Program-made: the position numbers and the translations under genes
Shown here: positions 43,854 to 53,214 of the stretch, piece by piece
Layout: every line of letters begins with the position of its first letter
Numbering within the stretch: position 1 is the stretch's first letter
Origin: Pseudolactococcus piscium
GTDB taxonomy: Bacteria > Bacillota > Bacilli > Lactobacillales > Streptococcaceae
Length of the DNA: 64,000 bases
Direction: 5' to 3'
Assembly (NCBI RefSeq): GCF_002441695.1
Contig: NZ_JXJW01000003.1
Span: forward strand, 1-64,000
Notes under the pieces: model-generated
What the model was told of the DNA's origin: nothing
What the model saw: only the letters and a program-made list of their open reading frames with translations
Databases searched by the model: none

Positions 43854-44037
43854 TATGCCATTAAATAGGTACTATCCTATCAGGGCCTCTTTCTATCTGT
43901 TTTCTGTCATTTTTATAAAACAATAGCTTTTTACGTGAGGATTGCCTATTTTGTGTTTGAACTTAATCTAATAAAATGGTAGAATTAAAGGAAGTATCCT
44001 GTTTTAGAACAGGGGTTACAACTATCTAGGAGAAAAA

Positions 44038-46617
44038 ATGGCAAACATTATTCAAAACATAATTGAAAATGATAAAAAACAGTTAAAAAAACTACATAAA
44101 ATGGCTGAAAAAGTTGAGGCTTATGAAGCAGATTATGCAAGTTTACCGGATGACGTCCTCCAAGCGAAAACAGTAGAATTTAAAACACGTTATGAAGCTG
44201 GGGAAACATTAGATGAGTTGCTATCTGAAGCGTTTGCTGTAGCACGTGAAGGTGCGAAACGTGTGCTAGGTCTTTTTCCTTATCATGTTCAAATCATGGG
44301 TGGTATTGTCTTACATAATGGCGATGTGCCTGAGATGCGGACTGGTGAAGGTAAAACCTTGACTGCAACCATGCCTGTTTATCTGAACGCGATAGCTGGT
44401 AAGGGAGTCCATGTTGTAACTGTAAATGAATACCTGTCTGCACGTGATGCGACTGAGATGGGAGAACTTTATAACTGGCTAGGCCTTACAGTCGGTATTA
44501 ATTCTTCAACTAAATCTCCTGCTGAAAAACAGGAAGCCTATGCCTGTGATATTACCTACTCGACTAACTCAGAGTTAGGGTTTGATTATCTACGTGATAA
44601 CATGGTAACGACATTTGAAGAGATGTCACAACGTCCGCTTAATTTTGCCTTAGTCGATGAAGTTGACTCGATTTTGATTGATGAAGCCAGGACACCTTTG
44701 ATTATTTCGGGTCAGGCAGAAAGTTCAAGTGCACTTTATTATCGTGCGGATCAGTTTGTTAAACAACTAAATGGTCGTGAAGACTATGAAGAAGGCGACG
44801 ATTATAAGATTGATGTACAGTCTAAAACGATTGGCTTGACAGAAGAGGGGATCGATAAAGCTGAGAAATTCTTTGCTATCGATAACCTTTATGATCTTGA
44901 AAATGCAGCCTTGACACACTATGTGGATAATTCGTTACGTGCCAATTATATCATGTCACTTGACTATGATTACATGGTTGATGAAAATCAAGAAGTGTTG
45001 ATTGTTGACCAATTTACTGGTCGTGCTATGGAAGGTAGACGTTTTTCTGATGGCCTTCACCAAGCGATTGAAGCCAAAGAAGCTGTTCCGATTCAAGATG
45101 AATCTAAAACGATGGCGTCTATTACTTATCAAAACTATTTCCGTATGTATAAAAAATTGGCAGGGATGTCAGGGACTGGTAAAACAGAGGCTGAAGAATT
45201 CCGCGAAATTTATAATATGCAAATTATTCCGATTCCGACAAATATGCCAGTTATTCGGATTGACCATTCCGATTTGTTGTATCCAACAATCGAGTCTAAA
45301 TTCGCCGCTGTCGTAGCAGATGTAAAAGATCGTCATGAAAAAGGACAACCTATCCTGATCGGTACAGTCGGTGTGGAGACATCAGAGTTAATTTCTAAAC
45401 GTCTTGTTAAAGCAGGAATTCCACATGAAGTCTTAAATGCTAAGAATCATTTTAGAGAAGCGCAAATCATCATGAATGCTGGTCAAAACGGTGCGGTAAC
45501 AATCGCGACCAATATGGCCGGTCGTGGTACGGATATCAAGCTCGGTGCTGGTGTTGTTGATCACCCAGAAGCTGACTATCGTGGTCTTGCTGTTATCGGG
45601 ACTGAGCGTCATGAATCCCGTCGTATTGATAACCAGTTACGTGGTCGTTCAGGTCGTCAAGGTGACCCAGGTGTGTCACAATTTTATCTATCATTGGAAG
45701 ATGACCTCATGCGTCGTTTTGGTAGTGAACGGGTTGCAGCTGTTTTAGACCGTTTCAAAATTGAAGGTGAAGATGCGGTTATCAAGTCTCGTATGATCAC
45801 GAATCAAATTGAAGCGTCACAAAAACGCGTTGAGGGGAATAACTATGACTCTCGTAAGCAAGTCCTACAGTACGATGATGTCATTCGTGAGCAACGTGAG
45901 GTTGTTTACAAACAACGTTATGAAGTGATTACAGCTAAAACTGATTTGACACCATACCTATTTGGCATGTTTGATAGAACAATCGATAGATTAGTTGCTG
46001 GTCAGGCGCCACTAGGTAAATTAGATGAAGCTGGTATGCAGGATCTCATCGTTCAAGTTGAAAGTAACTTACTATCAGATGGTGCGATTACAGCAACTGA
46101 ACTTGAGAGCTTGAACCTAGATGAAATCAAGGCCTTAATTTTTGACAAAGTCAAAGTCGTTTATGGTCAACAAATGGATAAACTAATTGATTTAGAACGT
46201 CAATTGAGTTTCCAACAAGCCGTTATTCTTAGGACAGTTGATACCAATTGGTCAGACCATATTGACCAATTGGACCAAATGCGTCAAAGTGTCGGCCTCC
46301 GTGGTTATGCCCAAAATAATCCCTTGGTTGAATATCAACAAGAAGCATTTTCGATGTTTAATAACATGATTGGTGCGATTGAATTTGAAGTGACACGATT
46401 AATGATGAAAGCGCAAATTCATCCACAATCAGCAGTCCAACAAGATAATGCGCCTAAAGTCGTAACGACAGCTTCCCTAGAAAACTTGACGACAGTCGGA
46501 TCAGAGCAAGTTGCTGAGTCTGAATTTGATTTTTCAAATGTTGGACGTAATGAGATTTGTCCATGTGGTTCTGGGAAGAAATTCAAGAATTGTCATGGTC
46601 GAATGAGAACAGTTTAA
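44038..46617 (+). CDS. secA: Preprotein translocase ATPase SecA
   Basis: SecA drives export through SecYEG. The 859-aa protein has Walker [12 protein letters not shown] near 100, [16 protein letters not shown] near 206, the helicase-like GTDIKLG near 490 and a C-terminal zinc motif [14 protein letters not shown] that binds SecB-like chaperones or lipids. AGGAG precedes the ATG. Export of PcsB and the LPXTG proteins in this window would need it. No terminator separates it from the DAHP synthase gene. Confidence 0.97.
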   Translation: MANIIQNIIENDKKQLKKLHKMAEKVEAYEADYASLPDDVLQAKTVEFKTRYEAGETLDELLSEAFAVAREGAKRVLGLFPYHVQIMGGIVLHNGDVPEMRTGEGKTLTATMPVYLNAIAGKGVHVVTVNEYLSARDATEMGELYNWLGLTVGINSSTKSPAEKQEAYACDITYSTNSELGFDYLRDNMVTTFEEMSQRPLNFALVDEVDSILIDEARTPLIISGQAESSSALYYRADQFVKQLNGREDYEEGDDYKIDVQSKTIGLTEEGIDKAEKFFAIDNLYDLENAALTHYVDNSLRANYIMSLDYDYMVDENQEVLIVDQFTGRAMEGRRFSDGLHQAIEAKEAVPIQDESKTMASITYQNYFRMYKKLAGMSGTGKTEAEEFREIYNMQIIPIPTNMPVIRIDHSDLLYPTIESKFAAVVADVKDRHEKGQPILIGTVGVETSELISKRLVKAGIPHEVLNAKNHFREAQIIMNAGQNGAVTIATNMAGRGTDIKLGAGVVDHPEADYRGLAVIGTERHESRRIDNQLRGRSGRQGDPGVSQFYLSLEDDLMRRFGSERVAAVLDRFKIEGEDAVIKSRMITNQIEASQKRVEGNNYDSRKQVLQYDDVIREQREVVYKQRYEVITAKTDLTPYLFGMFDRTIDRLVAGQAPLGKLDEAGMQDLIVQVESNLLSDGAITATELESLNLDEIKALIFDKVKVVYGQQMDKLIDLERQLSFQQAVILRTVDTNWSDHIDQLDQMRQSVGLRGYAQNNPLVEYQQEAFSMFNNMIGAIEFEVTRLMMKAQIHPQSAVQQDNAPKVVTTASLENLTTVGSEQVAESEFDFSNVGRNEICPCGSGKKFKNCHGRMRTV

Positions 46618-46653
46618 CCCTATTCACATTATTTTAAAATTGAAAGTAAAAAT

Positions 46654-47679
46654 ATGACATTTAAAGCGCTCTCTAAAAAACTAGAAATAGCAGATATCAA
46701 AGAGTTGGGTAAACTCTCTGAAGCCACTAAAGCGATAAAAGCAGGTCGTGACCGCGAACTCGAAGCCATTATCAAGGGAGAAGATGACCGTATCTTACTC
46801 GTGATTGGGCCATGTTCTTCTGATAACGAAGCAGCAGCGCTTGACTATGCACATCGCTTAGCTAAACTTCAAGAAGAAGTGAAAGATAAAATTTTCATGG
46901 TGATGCGCGTTTATACAGCAAAACCACGTACAAATGGGGATGGCTATAAGGGCTTGATTCATCAGCCTGATGCAACGGCACAACCGAATTTACTAAATGG
47001 CATTAAGGCTGTTCGTGAATTACACTATAAAGTGATTACTGAAACAGGATTAACAACCGCAGACGAAATGCTCTACCCTGAAAACCTGCGTATTGTAGAC
47101 GATTTAGTGAGTTATATCGCTGTTGGTGCACGGTCAGTTGAAAATCAACAACACCGGTTTGTTGCCTCAGGGATTGATGTACCAGTTGGTCTGAAAAATC
47201 CGACATCTGGTAATCTTAGTGTGATGTTTAACGGCATATATGCTGCCCAATCACCACAGAATTTCCTGTTTAACCGAACAGAAGTGGAAACACAAGGTAA
47301 TCCGTTAGCACATGCTATTTTACGTGGTGCCTTAAACGAGTATGGCAAAAATATTCCGAACTACTACACTGATAATTTATTAGATGCGATTGCTAGCTAT
47401 GATAAGATGGGACTTCAAAATCCATTTATTATGATCGATACGAATCATGATAATTCAGGGAAACGGTATTTGGAACAAATCAGAATTATTCGCCAAACGT
47501 TAATTAATCGCAAGTGGAATCCGCTTATTCATAAATATGTTCGAGGCTTTATGATCGAATCGTATTTAGAAGATGGCCGACAAGATGAGCCAGTTGTATT
47601 TGGCAAATCAATCACAGATCCGTGTTTAGGATGGGATAAAACAGTCGCATTGATTAATGAAATATATGAGACACTCTGA
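46654..47679 (+). CDS. 3-deoxy-7-phosphoheptulonate synthase, copy 1
   Basis: This class I DAHP synthase (341 aa) condenses PEP and erythrose-4-P, the first step of the shikimate pathway. It has VIGPCSSDN near 51, RVYTAKPRTNGDGYKG near 90, LKNPTSGN near 187 and DTNHDNSGK near 268, which hold PEP and metal-binding residues. The ribosome site is weak and the gene follows secA by 36 bp, so it is probably read from the secA transcript. A second copy follows; secA and tandem DAHP synthases are adjacent in streptococci too. Confidence 0.94.
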   Translation: MTFKALSKKLEIADIKELGKLSEATKAIKAGRDRELEAIIKGEDDRILLVIGPCSSDNEAAALDYAHRLAKLQEEVKDKIFMVMRVYTAKPRTNGDGYKGLIHQPDATAQPNLLNGIKAVRELHYKVITETGLTTADEMLYPENLRIVDDLVSYIAVGARSVENQQHRFVASGIDVPVGLKNPTSGNLSVMFNGIYAAQSPQNFLFNRTEVETQGNPLAHAILRGALNEYGKNIPNYYTDNLLDAIASYDKMGLQNPFIMIDTNHDNSGKRYLEQIRIIRQTLINRKWNPLIHKYVRGFMIESYLEDGRQDEPVVFGKSITDPCLGWDKTVALINEIYETL

Positions 47680-47724
47680 GGCTAATAGGCCTCATCAGTG
47701 TCCTTAATCAGCACCGTTATAGAA

Positions 47725-47752
47725 AACTGGAGTCTACTTCAGCTTTTTATTT
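47725..47752 (+). terminator. Terminator between the two DAHP synthase genes
   Basis: CTGGAG pairs with CTTCAG (one G-T pair) around TCTA, followed by CTTTTT. It is modest and may only reduce read-through. Confidence 0.55.
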
Positions 47753-47798
47753 AGGTTTACTTGTCAGAATTTTGTAAATATAAGAAGGAAATAGATAA

Positions 47799-48830
47799 AT
47801 GGGAATTCATCAAAAAGGTAGTGCGATCGATATCGCTAAAATTAAAACACATGCTAAATTAACGGATGACGCATTAGCTAAAAAAGAGGCACGAGACCTT
47901 GAATTGATGCGCATCATCAAGGGTGAAGATGATCGTGTCCTACTCGTTATTGGGCCATGTTCTTCAGATAATGAGACGGCTGTACTAGATTATGCCCACC
48001 GCTTGGCTGCCTTACAAGAAGCAGTAAAAGACAAGATTTTTATGGTCATGCGTGTCTACACTGCTAAGCCAAGAACAAATGGAGACGGCTATAAAGGGTT
48101 GATGCATCAACCTGATACGTCGAAATTACCTGATTTGATTAATGGTATCCATGCAGTTCGTGATTTACATTATAAAGTCATTACACAAACTGGTTTGACA
48201 ACGGCAGATGAGATGCTCTACCCGTCTAACTTACATATGGTAGATGATTTAGTGAGTTACCATGCAATTGGCGCACGTTCTGTTGAAGATCAAGAACACC
48301 GCTTTGTCGCTTCAGGGATTGATGTGCCAACGGGTATGAAAAATCCAACATCAGGAAATCTTAATGTGATGTTCAATGCTGTTCATGCAGCACAAAATAA
48401 ACAAAATTTCCTATATGGTAATTCAGAAGTTGATACAGATGGTAATCCGCTTGCCCATGTTATCTTACGTGGTGCAACAAATGAATACGGAGAAAACGTT
48501 CCAAATTACTACTACGATAATCTCTTAAAAGCAATCGCCCAATATGAAAAATTAGGCCTTCAAAATCCATTTATCATGGTTGATACCAATCATGATAATT
48601 CAGGTAAACAATTCATGGAGCAAATCAGAATTGTTCGCCAAACCTTAATCAACCGCGACTGGAATGACAAAATCAAACAAACAGTCCGTGGCTTCATGAT
48701 TGAATCTTATATTGAGGATGGTCGCCAGGACACGCCTGAAGTTTATGGGAAGTCGATTACTGATCCATGCTTAGGCTGGGATAAAACAGCAGCGTTGGTA
48801 AATGAAATCTATACGACATTGAACAAATAA
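47799..48830 (+). CDS. 3-deoxy-7-phosphoheptulonate synthase, copy 2
   Basis: The 343-aa paralogue shares the same active-site motifs (VIGPCSSDN, RVYTAKPRTNGDGYKG, DTNHDNSGK) and most of its length with copy 1, but differs in the first 30 residues (MGIHQKGSAIDIAKIK), the region that sets feedback control in this family. The two copies therefore probably answer to different aromatic amino acids; which is not shown. AGAAGGAAA precedes the ATG. A terminator follows at 48830-48850. Confidence 0.94.
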   Translation: MGIHQKGSAIDIAKIKTHAKLTDDALAKKEARDLELMRIIKGEDDRVLLVIGPCSSDNETAVLDYAHRLAALQEAVKDKIFMVMRVYTAKPRTNGDGYKGLMHQPDTSKLPDLINGIHAVRDLHYKVITQTGLTTADEMLYPSNLHMVDDLVSYHAIGARSVEDQEHRFVASGIDVPTGMKNPTSGNLNVMFNAVHAAQNKQNFLYGNSEVDTDGNPLAHVILRGATNEYGENVPNYYYDNLLKAIAQYEKLGLQNPFIMVDTNHDNSGKQFMEQIRIVRQTLINRDWNDKIKQTVRGFMIESYIEDGRQDTPEVYGKSITDPCLGWDKTAALVNEIYTTLNK

Positions 48831-48850
48831 AAAAGGGCTTTCCCTTTTGT
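48830..48850 (+). terminator. Terminator after DAHP synthase copy 2
   Basis: AAAAGGG and CCCTTTT form a 7-bp stem with a short loop next to a T-rich end. Confidence 0.7.
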
Positions 48851-48921
48851 CTGCAGTCTGATGATATCGAAGAGATTTTTAAGGTGCAGATATCATAAGA
48901 CAAAAAAATCTTACGTTATGA

Positions 48922-48950
48922 TTGCAAACCTTTTCATTTTGTGATAAACT
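48922..48950 (+). promoter_or_regulatory. ptsHI promoter
   Basis: TTGCAA (48922-48927) and TAAACT (48945-48950) with a 17-bp spacer lie 70 bp before the HPr start. Confidence 0.6.
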
Positions 48951-49019
48951 TATGTTGTTATGGCTTTGCTTTTTAGCAAGCCAGAAAATAATTCGAAAAA
49001 AACTAAGGAGAATGCAATC

Positions 49020-49289
49020 ATGGCATCTAAAGATTTTCACATCGTAGCTGAAACAGGTATCCACGCACGTCCAGCAACATTGCTTGTTCAAGCAGCTTCA
49101 AAATTCACTTCTGACATCAACCTTGAATATAAAGGTAAATCAGTTAACCTTAAATCAATCATGGGTGTTATGTCACTTGGTGTTGGTCAAGGCGCTGACG
49201 TTACAATTTCAGCAGAAGGCGCTGACGCTGACGACGCAATTGCAGCAATCAGCGAAACAATGACTAAAGAAGGATTGGCTGGAGAATAA
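49020..49289 (+). CDS. ptsH: Phosphocarrier protein HPr
   Basis: HPr carries phosphate from enzyme I to all PTS transporters. The 89-aa protein has the phospho-His in ETGIHARPA at residue 15 and the regulatory Ser in NLKSIMGV at residue 46, which HPr kinase uses for CcpA control. AAGGAG supports ATG 49020. Enzyme I starts 2 bp after the stop. The fruA transporter and cre site downstream depend on it. Confidence 0.98.
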   Translation: MASKDFHIVAETGIHARPATLLVQAASKFTSDINLEYKGKSVNLKSIMGVMSLGVGQGADVTISAEGADADDAIAAISETMTKEGLAGE

Positions 49290-49291
49290 TC

Positions 49292-51019
49292 ATGGCAGAG
49301 AAGCTTACAGGTATTGCCGCATCTAGCGGTGTCGCAGTTGCCAAAGCTTATCTACTGGTTCAACCGGATTTGTCATTTGAGACAGTTACTGTCGAAAATA
49401 CTGACAACGAAGAAGCTCGCTTGGATACTGCCTTAGAGGCAAGCACAGGCGAGCTTAACGTTATCCGCGAAAAGGCCGTAGATAGTCTTGGAAACGAAGC
49501 AGCATCAGTTTTTGATGCACATTTGATGGTATTGGCTGATCCAGAAATGATCGGTCAAATGAAAGAAACTATCCGTGCTAAGAAAACAAACGCGGAGACA
49601 GCGCTCAAAGAAGTAACAGACATGTTTATCGGCATTTTTGAAGGTATGGAAGATAATCCATACATGCAAGAACGCGCAGCAGACATTAAAGACGTTACAA
49701 AACGTGTGCTTGCAAACCTTCTTGGTAAAAAACTACCTAGTCCAGCAACAATTGACCAGGAAGTGATTGTTGTTGCACATGACTTGACACCATCTGATAC
49801 AGCGCAACTTGACAAGAAATTTGTTAAAGCCTTTATCACAAATATTGGTGGTCGTACAAGTCACTCAGCAATCATGGCACGTACGCTTGAAATCCCAGCT
49901 GTTCTTGGTACAAATAATATTACAACACTCGTGACAGATGGTCAACTTTTGGCTGTTAATGGTATCACAGGTGAAGTGATTATTGATCCGACTGAAACTG
50001 AACAAGCAGACTTTATTGCTGCTGGTAAAACGTTTGCAGATCAAAAAGCTGAGTGGGCATTGCTTAAAGATGCTGAAACACGCACTGCTGATGGCAAACA
50101 CTTTGAGCTTGCAGCTAATATCGGTACACCTAAAGATGTTGTTGGTGTAAACGAAAATGGTGGTGAAGCGATTGGCCTCTACCGTACTGAATTCCTTTAC
50201 ATGGATTCACAAGACTTCCCGACTGAAGACGAGCAGTTTGATGCTTATAAAGCAGTTCTCGAAGGCATGAATGGTAAACCAGTTGTTGTGCGTACGATGG
50301 ATATCGGTGGAGATAAAGAACTTCCTTATTTCGATCTACCAAAAGAAATGAATCCTTTCCTTGGTTACCGTGCGCTTCGTATCAGCCTATCTGCAGGTGG
50401 GGACGCGATGTTCCGTACGCAAATGCGTGCTTTGCTTCGTGCCTCAGTTCATGGTCAATTACGTATCATGTTCCCGATGGTTGCCTTGCTAACTGAATTC
50501 CGTGCAGCTAAAAAGATTTTTGATGAAGAAAAAGCTAACTTGATCAGCGAAGGTGTTGTTGTTGCTGATGATATTCAAGTTGGTATCATGATCGAAATTC
50601 CAGCTGCAGCAATGCTAGCTGACCAATTCGCTAAAGAAGTTGACTTCTTCTCTATCGGTACAAACGACCTCATCCAATATACGATGGCCGCTGACCGCAT
50701 GAATGAACAAGTTGCTTACCTCTACCAACCTTATAACCCATCAATCTTGCGCTTGATTAACAATGTGATCAAAGCAGCGCATGCTGAAGGTAAATGGGCA
50801 GGTATGTGTGGCGAAATGGCTGGTGATCAAACCGCTGTACCACTTCTAGTGGGTATGGGACTTGATGAATTTTCAATGTCAGCGACATCAATCCTACAAA
50901 CACGTAGCTTGATGAAACGTCTTGACACTGTTAAGATGCAAGAATTAGCTAACAAAGCCTTGACTGAATGTGGTACTTTGGAAGAAGTAGCTGCTTTAGT
51001 TGAAGCCTATACAAAATAA
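49292..51019 (+). CDS. ptsI: PTS enzyme I (phosphoenolpyruvate-protein phosphotransferase)
   Basis: Enzyme I takes phosphate from PEP to HPr. The 575-aa protein has the phospho-His in [12 protein letters not shown] near 191, the PEP-binding core with FRTEFLYMD and [15 protein letters not shown], and the active-site Cys in [10 protein letters not shown] near 503. GGAG before the ATG lies in the HPr end. Codon use is strongly biased, as for an abundant protein. Confidence 0.98.
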   Translation: MAEKLTGIAASSGVAVAKAYLLVQPDLSFETVTVENTDNEEARLDTALEASTGELNVIREKAVDSLGNEAASVFDAHLMVLADPEMIGQMKETIRAKKTNAETALKEVTDMFIGIFEGMEDNPYMQERAADIKDVTKRVLANLLGKKLPSPATIDQEVIVVAHDLTPSDTAQLDKKFVKAFITNIGGRTSHSAIMARTLEIPAVLGTNNITTLVTDGQLLAVNGITGEVIIDPTETEQADFIAAGKTFADQKAEWALLKDAETRTADGKHFELAANIGTPKDVVGVNENGGEAIGLYRTEFLYMDSQDFPTEDEQFDAYKAVLEGMNGKPVVVRTMDIGGDKELPYFDLPKEMNPFLGYRALRISLSAGGDAMFRTQMRALLRASVHGQLRIMFPMVALLTEFRAAKKIFDEEKANLISEGVVVADDIQVGIMIEIPAAAMLADQFAKEVDFFSIGTNDLIQYTMAADRMNEQVAYLYQPYNPSILRLINNVIKAAHAEGKWAGMCGEMAGDQTAVPLLVGMGLDEFSMSATSILQTRSLMKRLDTVKMQELANKALTECGTLEEVAALVEAYTK

Positions 51020-51028
51020 AAATAATTG

Positions 51029-51069
51029 AAATGCCTTATTGAGATATTAACTCGATAAGGCATTTTTTT
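51029..51069 (+). terminator. ptsHI terminator
   Basis: AAATGCCTTAT pairs with ATAAGGCATTT, with an inner GAG/CTC extension, followed by seven T residues. Confidence 0.9.
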
Positions 51070-51075
51070 ATAAAA

Positions 51076-51112
51076 AAATAAGGCACATACATGAAAGTGA
51101 TGTGCCTTATTT
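51076..51112 (-). terminator. tRNA-Leu terminator
   Basis: AAATAAGGCACAT and ATGTGCCTTATTT form a perfect 13-bp stem; on the minus strand a T run follows, just downstream of the tRNA. Confidence 0.8.
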
Positions 51113-51122
51113 ATATTGACCA

Positions 51123-51205
51123 TGCGGAGAAAGGGATTTGAACCCTCACACTCTTTCGAGTACATGCACCTGAAGCATGCGCGTCTGCCATTCCGCCACC
51201 TCCGC
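51123..51205 (-). tRNA. tRNA-Leu (anticodon CAG)
   Basis: The 83-nt sequence folds as a class II tRNA. The acceptor stem GCGGAGG pairs with TCTCCGC, followed by A73. The anticodon stem CATGC / GCATG encloses TTCAGGT, giving anticodon CAG. A long variable arm (TACTCGAAAGAGTG) and the T loop TTCAAAT are present. CCA is not encoded. A TGATATAAT extended -10 lies just upstream on the minus strand (51217-51222 holds the core). Confidence 0.95.
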
Positions 51206-51434
51206 TTAACAGTTATATTATATCAGAAAAAGGTGAAAAAAGTAAAAAACAAGTCAGGTCTATGACAGATATACTTTAATATAAACTTTGAAGCATAAGG
51301 GTATCTGTAGGTATTATAGATCCCCTTAGTCATTTTGATTGCCAAATGGACTAATGTTTCATTAAGGAAATATTAGTCAAATTTTAATAAATGAAAGATA
51401 ATTCTTTTTTTTGAAAGTTTTTGATAGAAAATGC

Positions 51435-51463
51435 TTGACAATGATAGTTAATGCTTGTATAAT
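51435..51463 (+). promoter_or_regulatory. fruRKA promoter
   Basis: TTGACA (51435-51440) and TATAAT (51458-51463) are perfect consensus boxes with a 17-bp spacer. ATGCTTG occurs twice, 20 bp apart, around the boxes and may be a FruR site. Confidence 0.85.
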
Positions 51464-51469
51464 TAAAAA

Positions 51470-51483
51470 TGCAAACGGTTACA
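51470..51483 (+). promoter_or_regulatory. cre site (CcpA operator)
   Basis: TGCAAACGGTTACA fits the cre consensus TGNAANCGNTNNCA at every defined position. It starts 7 bp after the -10, over the transcription start, the usual place for glucose repression by CcpA with HPr-Ser-P. Confidence 0.88.
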
Positions 51484-51560
51484 GTAGCAAGTTTTTAAAA
51501 GACAATAACGCTAATCAGAACTCTCTGAATTTAGAGATGCCTTAATCGTAAGGGAGTACC

Positions 51561-52283
51561 ATGCTAAAAAATGCTAGAAAACAAAAAATTTTAGACCTTG
51601 TAGATCGGTCAGGCTACGTCACGTTGGAGATGCTGTCACAGGTCTTAGCGACGAGTGAGTCTACGATTAGACGTGATTTGACTGAACTAGACAAGTCTCA
51701 AAAGCTGAGACGGCTACATGGTGGTGCAGAAAGTCTATCACATCTGCGCTATGAAGAAGATGTTGCTGAGAAATCGGTTAAAAATGTGCAACATAAGCTT
51801 AGAATTGCACAAAAAGCGGTTAGTAAACTCAAACATGATGATGTTATTTTTATGGATGCTGGGACAACCGTGGCGATGATGACCAAGTTTTTGATTGATT
51901 TTGACAATCTGACAGTTGTCACCAATTCAGTACATACTGCTTCTGCTTTAATGGATAAGAAAATTAAAACAATTATCATTGGTGGTGCAGTTAAACCTAC
52001 CACTGATGCAGTCACTGGGAATTTTGCAGTCCAGCAACTCATGTCTTTTAATTTTAGTAAGGCATTTATCGGGGCAAACGGTATCTCACGAGATGGTGGC
52101 ATTACGACACCAGATGAAGAAGAAGCGACAGTCAAGCGTGTTGTGCTAGGGCAGTCAAAAGAAAAATTTATTCTAGCAGACAGTTCAAAATTAGGAAAAA
52201 TCTATTTTGCAAAATTTGCAGAATTTGACAAGAGTATTGACATTATAACGGAGGAAATCAATGATTTACACAGTAACACTTAA
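51561..52283 (+). CDS. fruR: DeoR-family regulator of fructose use
   Basis: The 240-aa protein has the DeoR helix-turn-helix (RSGYVTLEMLSQVLATSESTIRRDL near 14-38) and a C-terminal sugar-phosphate sensing domain (DAGTTVAMM, VTNS). In lactococci and streptococci it represses the operon until fructose-1-P accumulates. It is first in the operon and overlaps fruK by 23 nt. Confidence 0.93.
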   Translation: MLKNARKQKILDLVDRSGYVTLEMLSQVLATSESTIRRDLTELDKSQKLRRLHGGAESLSHLRYEEDVAEKSVKNVQHKLRIAQKAVSKLKHDDVIFMDAGTTVAMMTKFLIDFDNLTVVTNSVHTASALMDKKIKTIIIGGAVKPTTDAVTGNFAVQQLMSFNFSKAFIGANGISRDGGITTPDEEEATVKRVVLGQSKEKFILADSSKLGKIYFAKFAEFDKSIDIITEEINDLHSNT

Positions 52284-53172
52284 TCCATCTATCGACTTTT
52301 TAGTCAGACTACCAGAGTTCAAGGTTGGGGAAGTCAACCGGATGACAAGTGATGATAAATTCCCAGGTGGTAAAGGGATTAATGTTTCACGTATCTTAGC
52401 ACGTATTGACTCTAATTCGACAGCTTTTGGCTTTCTTGGTGGGTTTACAGGGGATTTCATTAAGGAAAAGTTAGAAGCTGAAGCAATCGTTACAGACTTC
52501 GTAAATATTGCATCTGATACACGTATCAACGTGAAGATTAAATCAGATATTGAGAGTGAAATTAATGGCGCAGGACCACAGATTTCAGAAGCGGAACGCG
52601 CTCAGTTCTTTGAAAAATTGGCTGTCTTAACCCCTTCAGATATCGTCGTCTTAGCTGGGTCAGCTCCGGCCAGTTTAGGTCAAGACTTTTATCTAGATGT
52701 CATTAATAAAATCAAAGCACAAGGTGCAGAATTTGTGATTGATATCGAAGGTGATGTATTGGTTAAATCACTGGCCAATCAACCATTGGTTGTCAAGCCA
52801 AACAATCACGAACTTGGTGCCATATATGGTGTTGAATTCGAGACTGTTGAGGAGCTCATTCCTTATGGTCATAAATTGTTAAGTGATGGTGCTAAATATG
52901 CCATGATTTCTATGGCCGGAGATGGCGCATTACTATTCGCAGATGGCAAGACTTACTTTGCCAAAGCAGTTAAAGGAGTGGTTAAAAATTCTGTTGGTGC
53001 TGGTGATTCGATGATCGCAGGTTTCGTAGGTGAGTTTGCAAAATCACATGATGCAGTTAAAGCATTTAGACAAGGGGTCGCATGTGGTACCGCGACAGCT
53101 TTCTCTGATGATTTAGCATCTGCTGAGTTTATTCAAGAAATCTCCGAGCAAGTCGTTGTTGAAGAACGTTAA
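52261..53172 (+). CDS. fruK: 1-phosphofructokinase
   Basis: FruK phosphorylates fructose-1-P, made by the PTS, to fructose-1,6-bisphosphate. The 303-aa PfkB-family protein has TLNPSIDFLV at the start, GGKGINVSR near 38 and the ATP/anion-hole motif NSVGAGDSMIAGF near 242. GGAGGAAA before the ATG lies within fruR. The order regulator, kinase, transporter is standard. Confidence 0.95.
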   Translation: MIYTVTLNPSIDFLVRLPEFKVGEVNRMTSDDKFPGGKGINVSRILARIDSNSTAFGFLGGFTGDFIKEKLEAEAIVTDFVNIASDTRINVKIKSDIESEINGAGPQISEAERAQFFEKLAVLTPSDIVVLAGSAPASLGQDFYLDVINKIKAQGAEFVIDIEGDVLVKSLANQPLVVKPNNHELGAIYGVEFETVEELIPYGHKLLSDGAKYAMISMAGDGALLFADGKTYFAKAVKGVVKNSVGAGDSMIAGFVGEFAKSHDAVKAFRQGVACGTATAFSDDLASAEFIQEISEQVVVEER

Positions 53173-53214
53173 GGGTTGTAATTATATTACAGGTATATTT
53201 AGAAAGGTTTTCTT

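Larger units (their letters stand above)
51206..51560. other. Divergent control region of tRNA-Leu and the fructose operon
   Basis: The 355-bp interval holds the tRNA promoter at its left end and the fru promoter and cre site at 51435-51483. The middle is AT-rich and shows no gene. Confidence 0.6.

Noticed and set aside
46618-46653. T-box or amino-acid attenuator before the DAHP synthases
   Set aside because: The gap after secA is too short and the gap between the copies has no T-box core motif.
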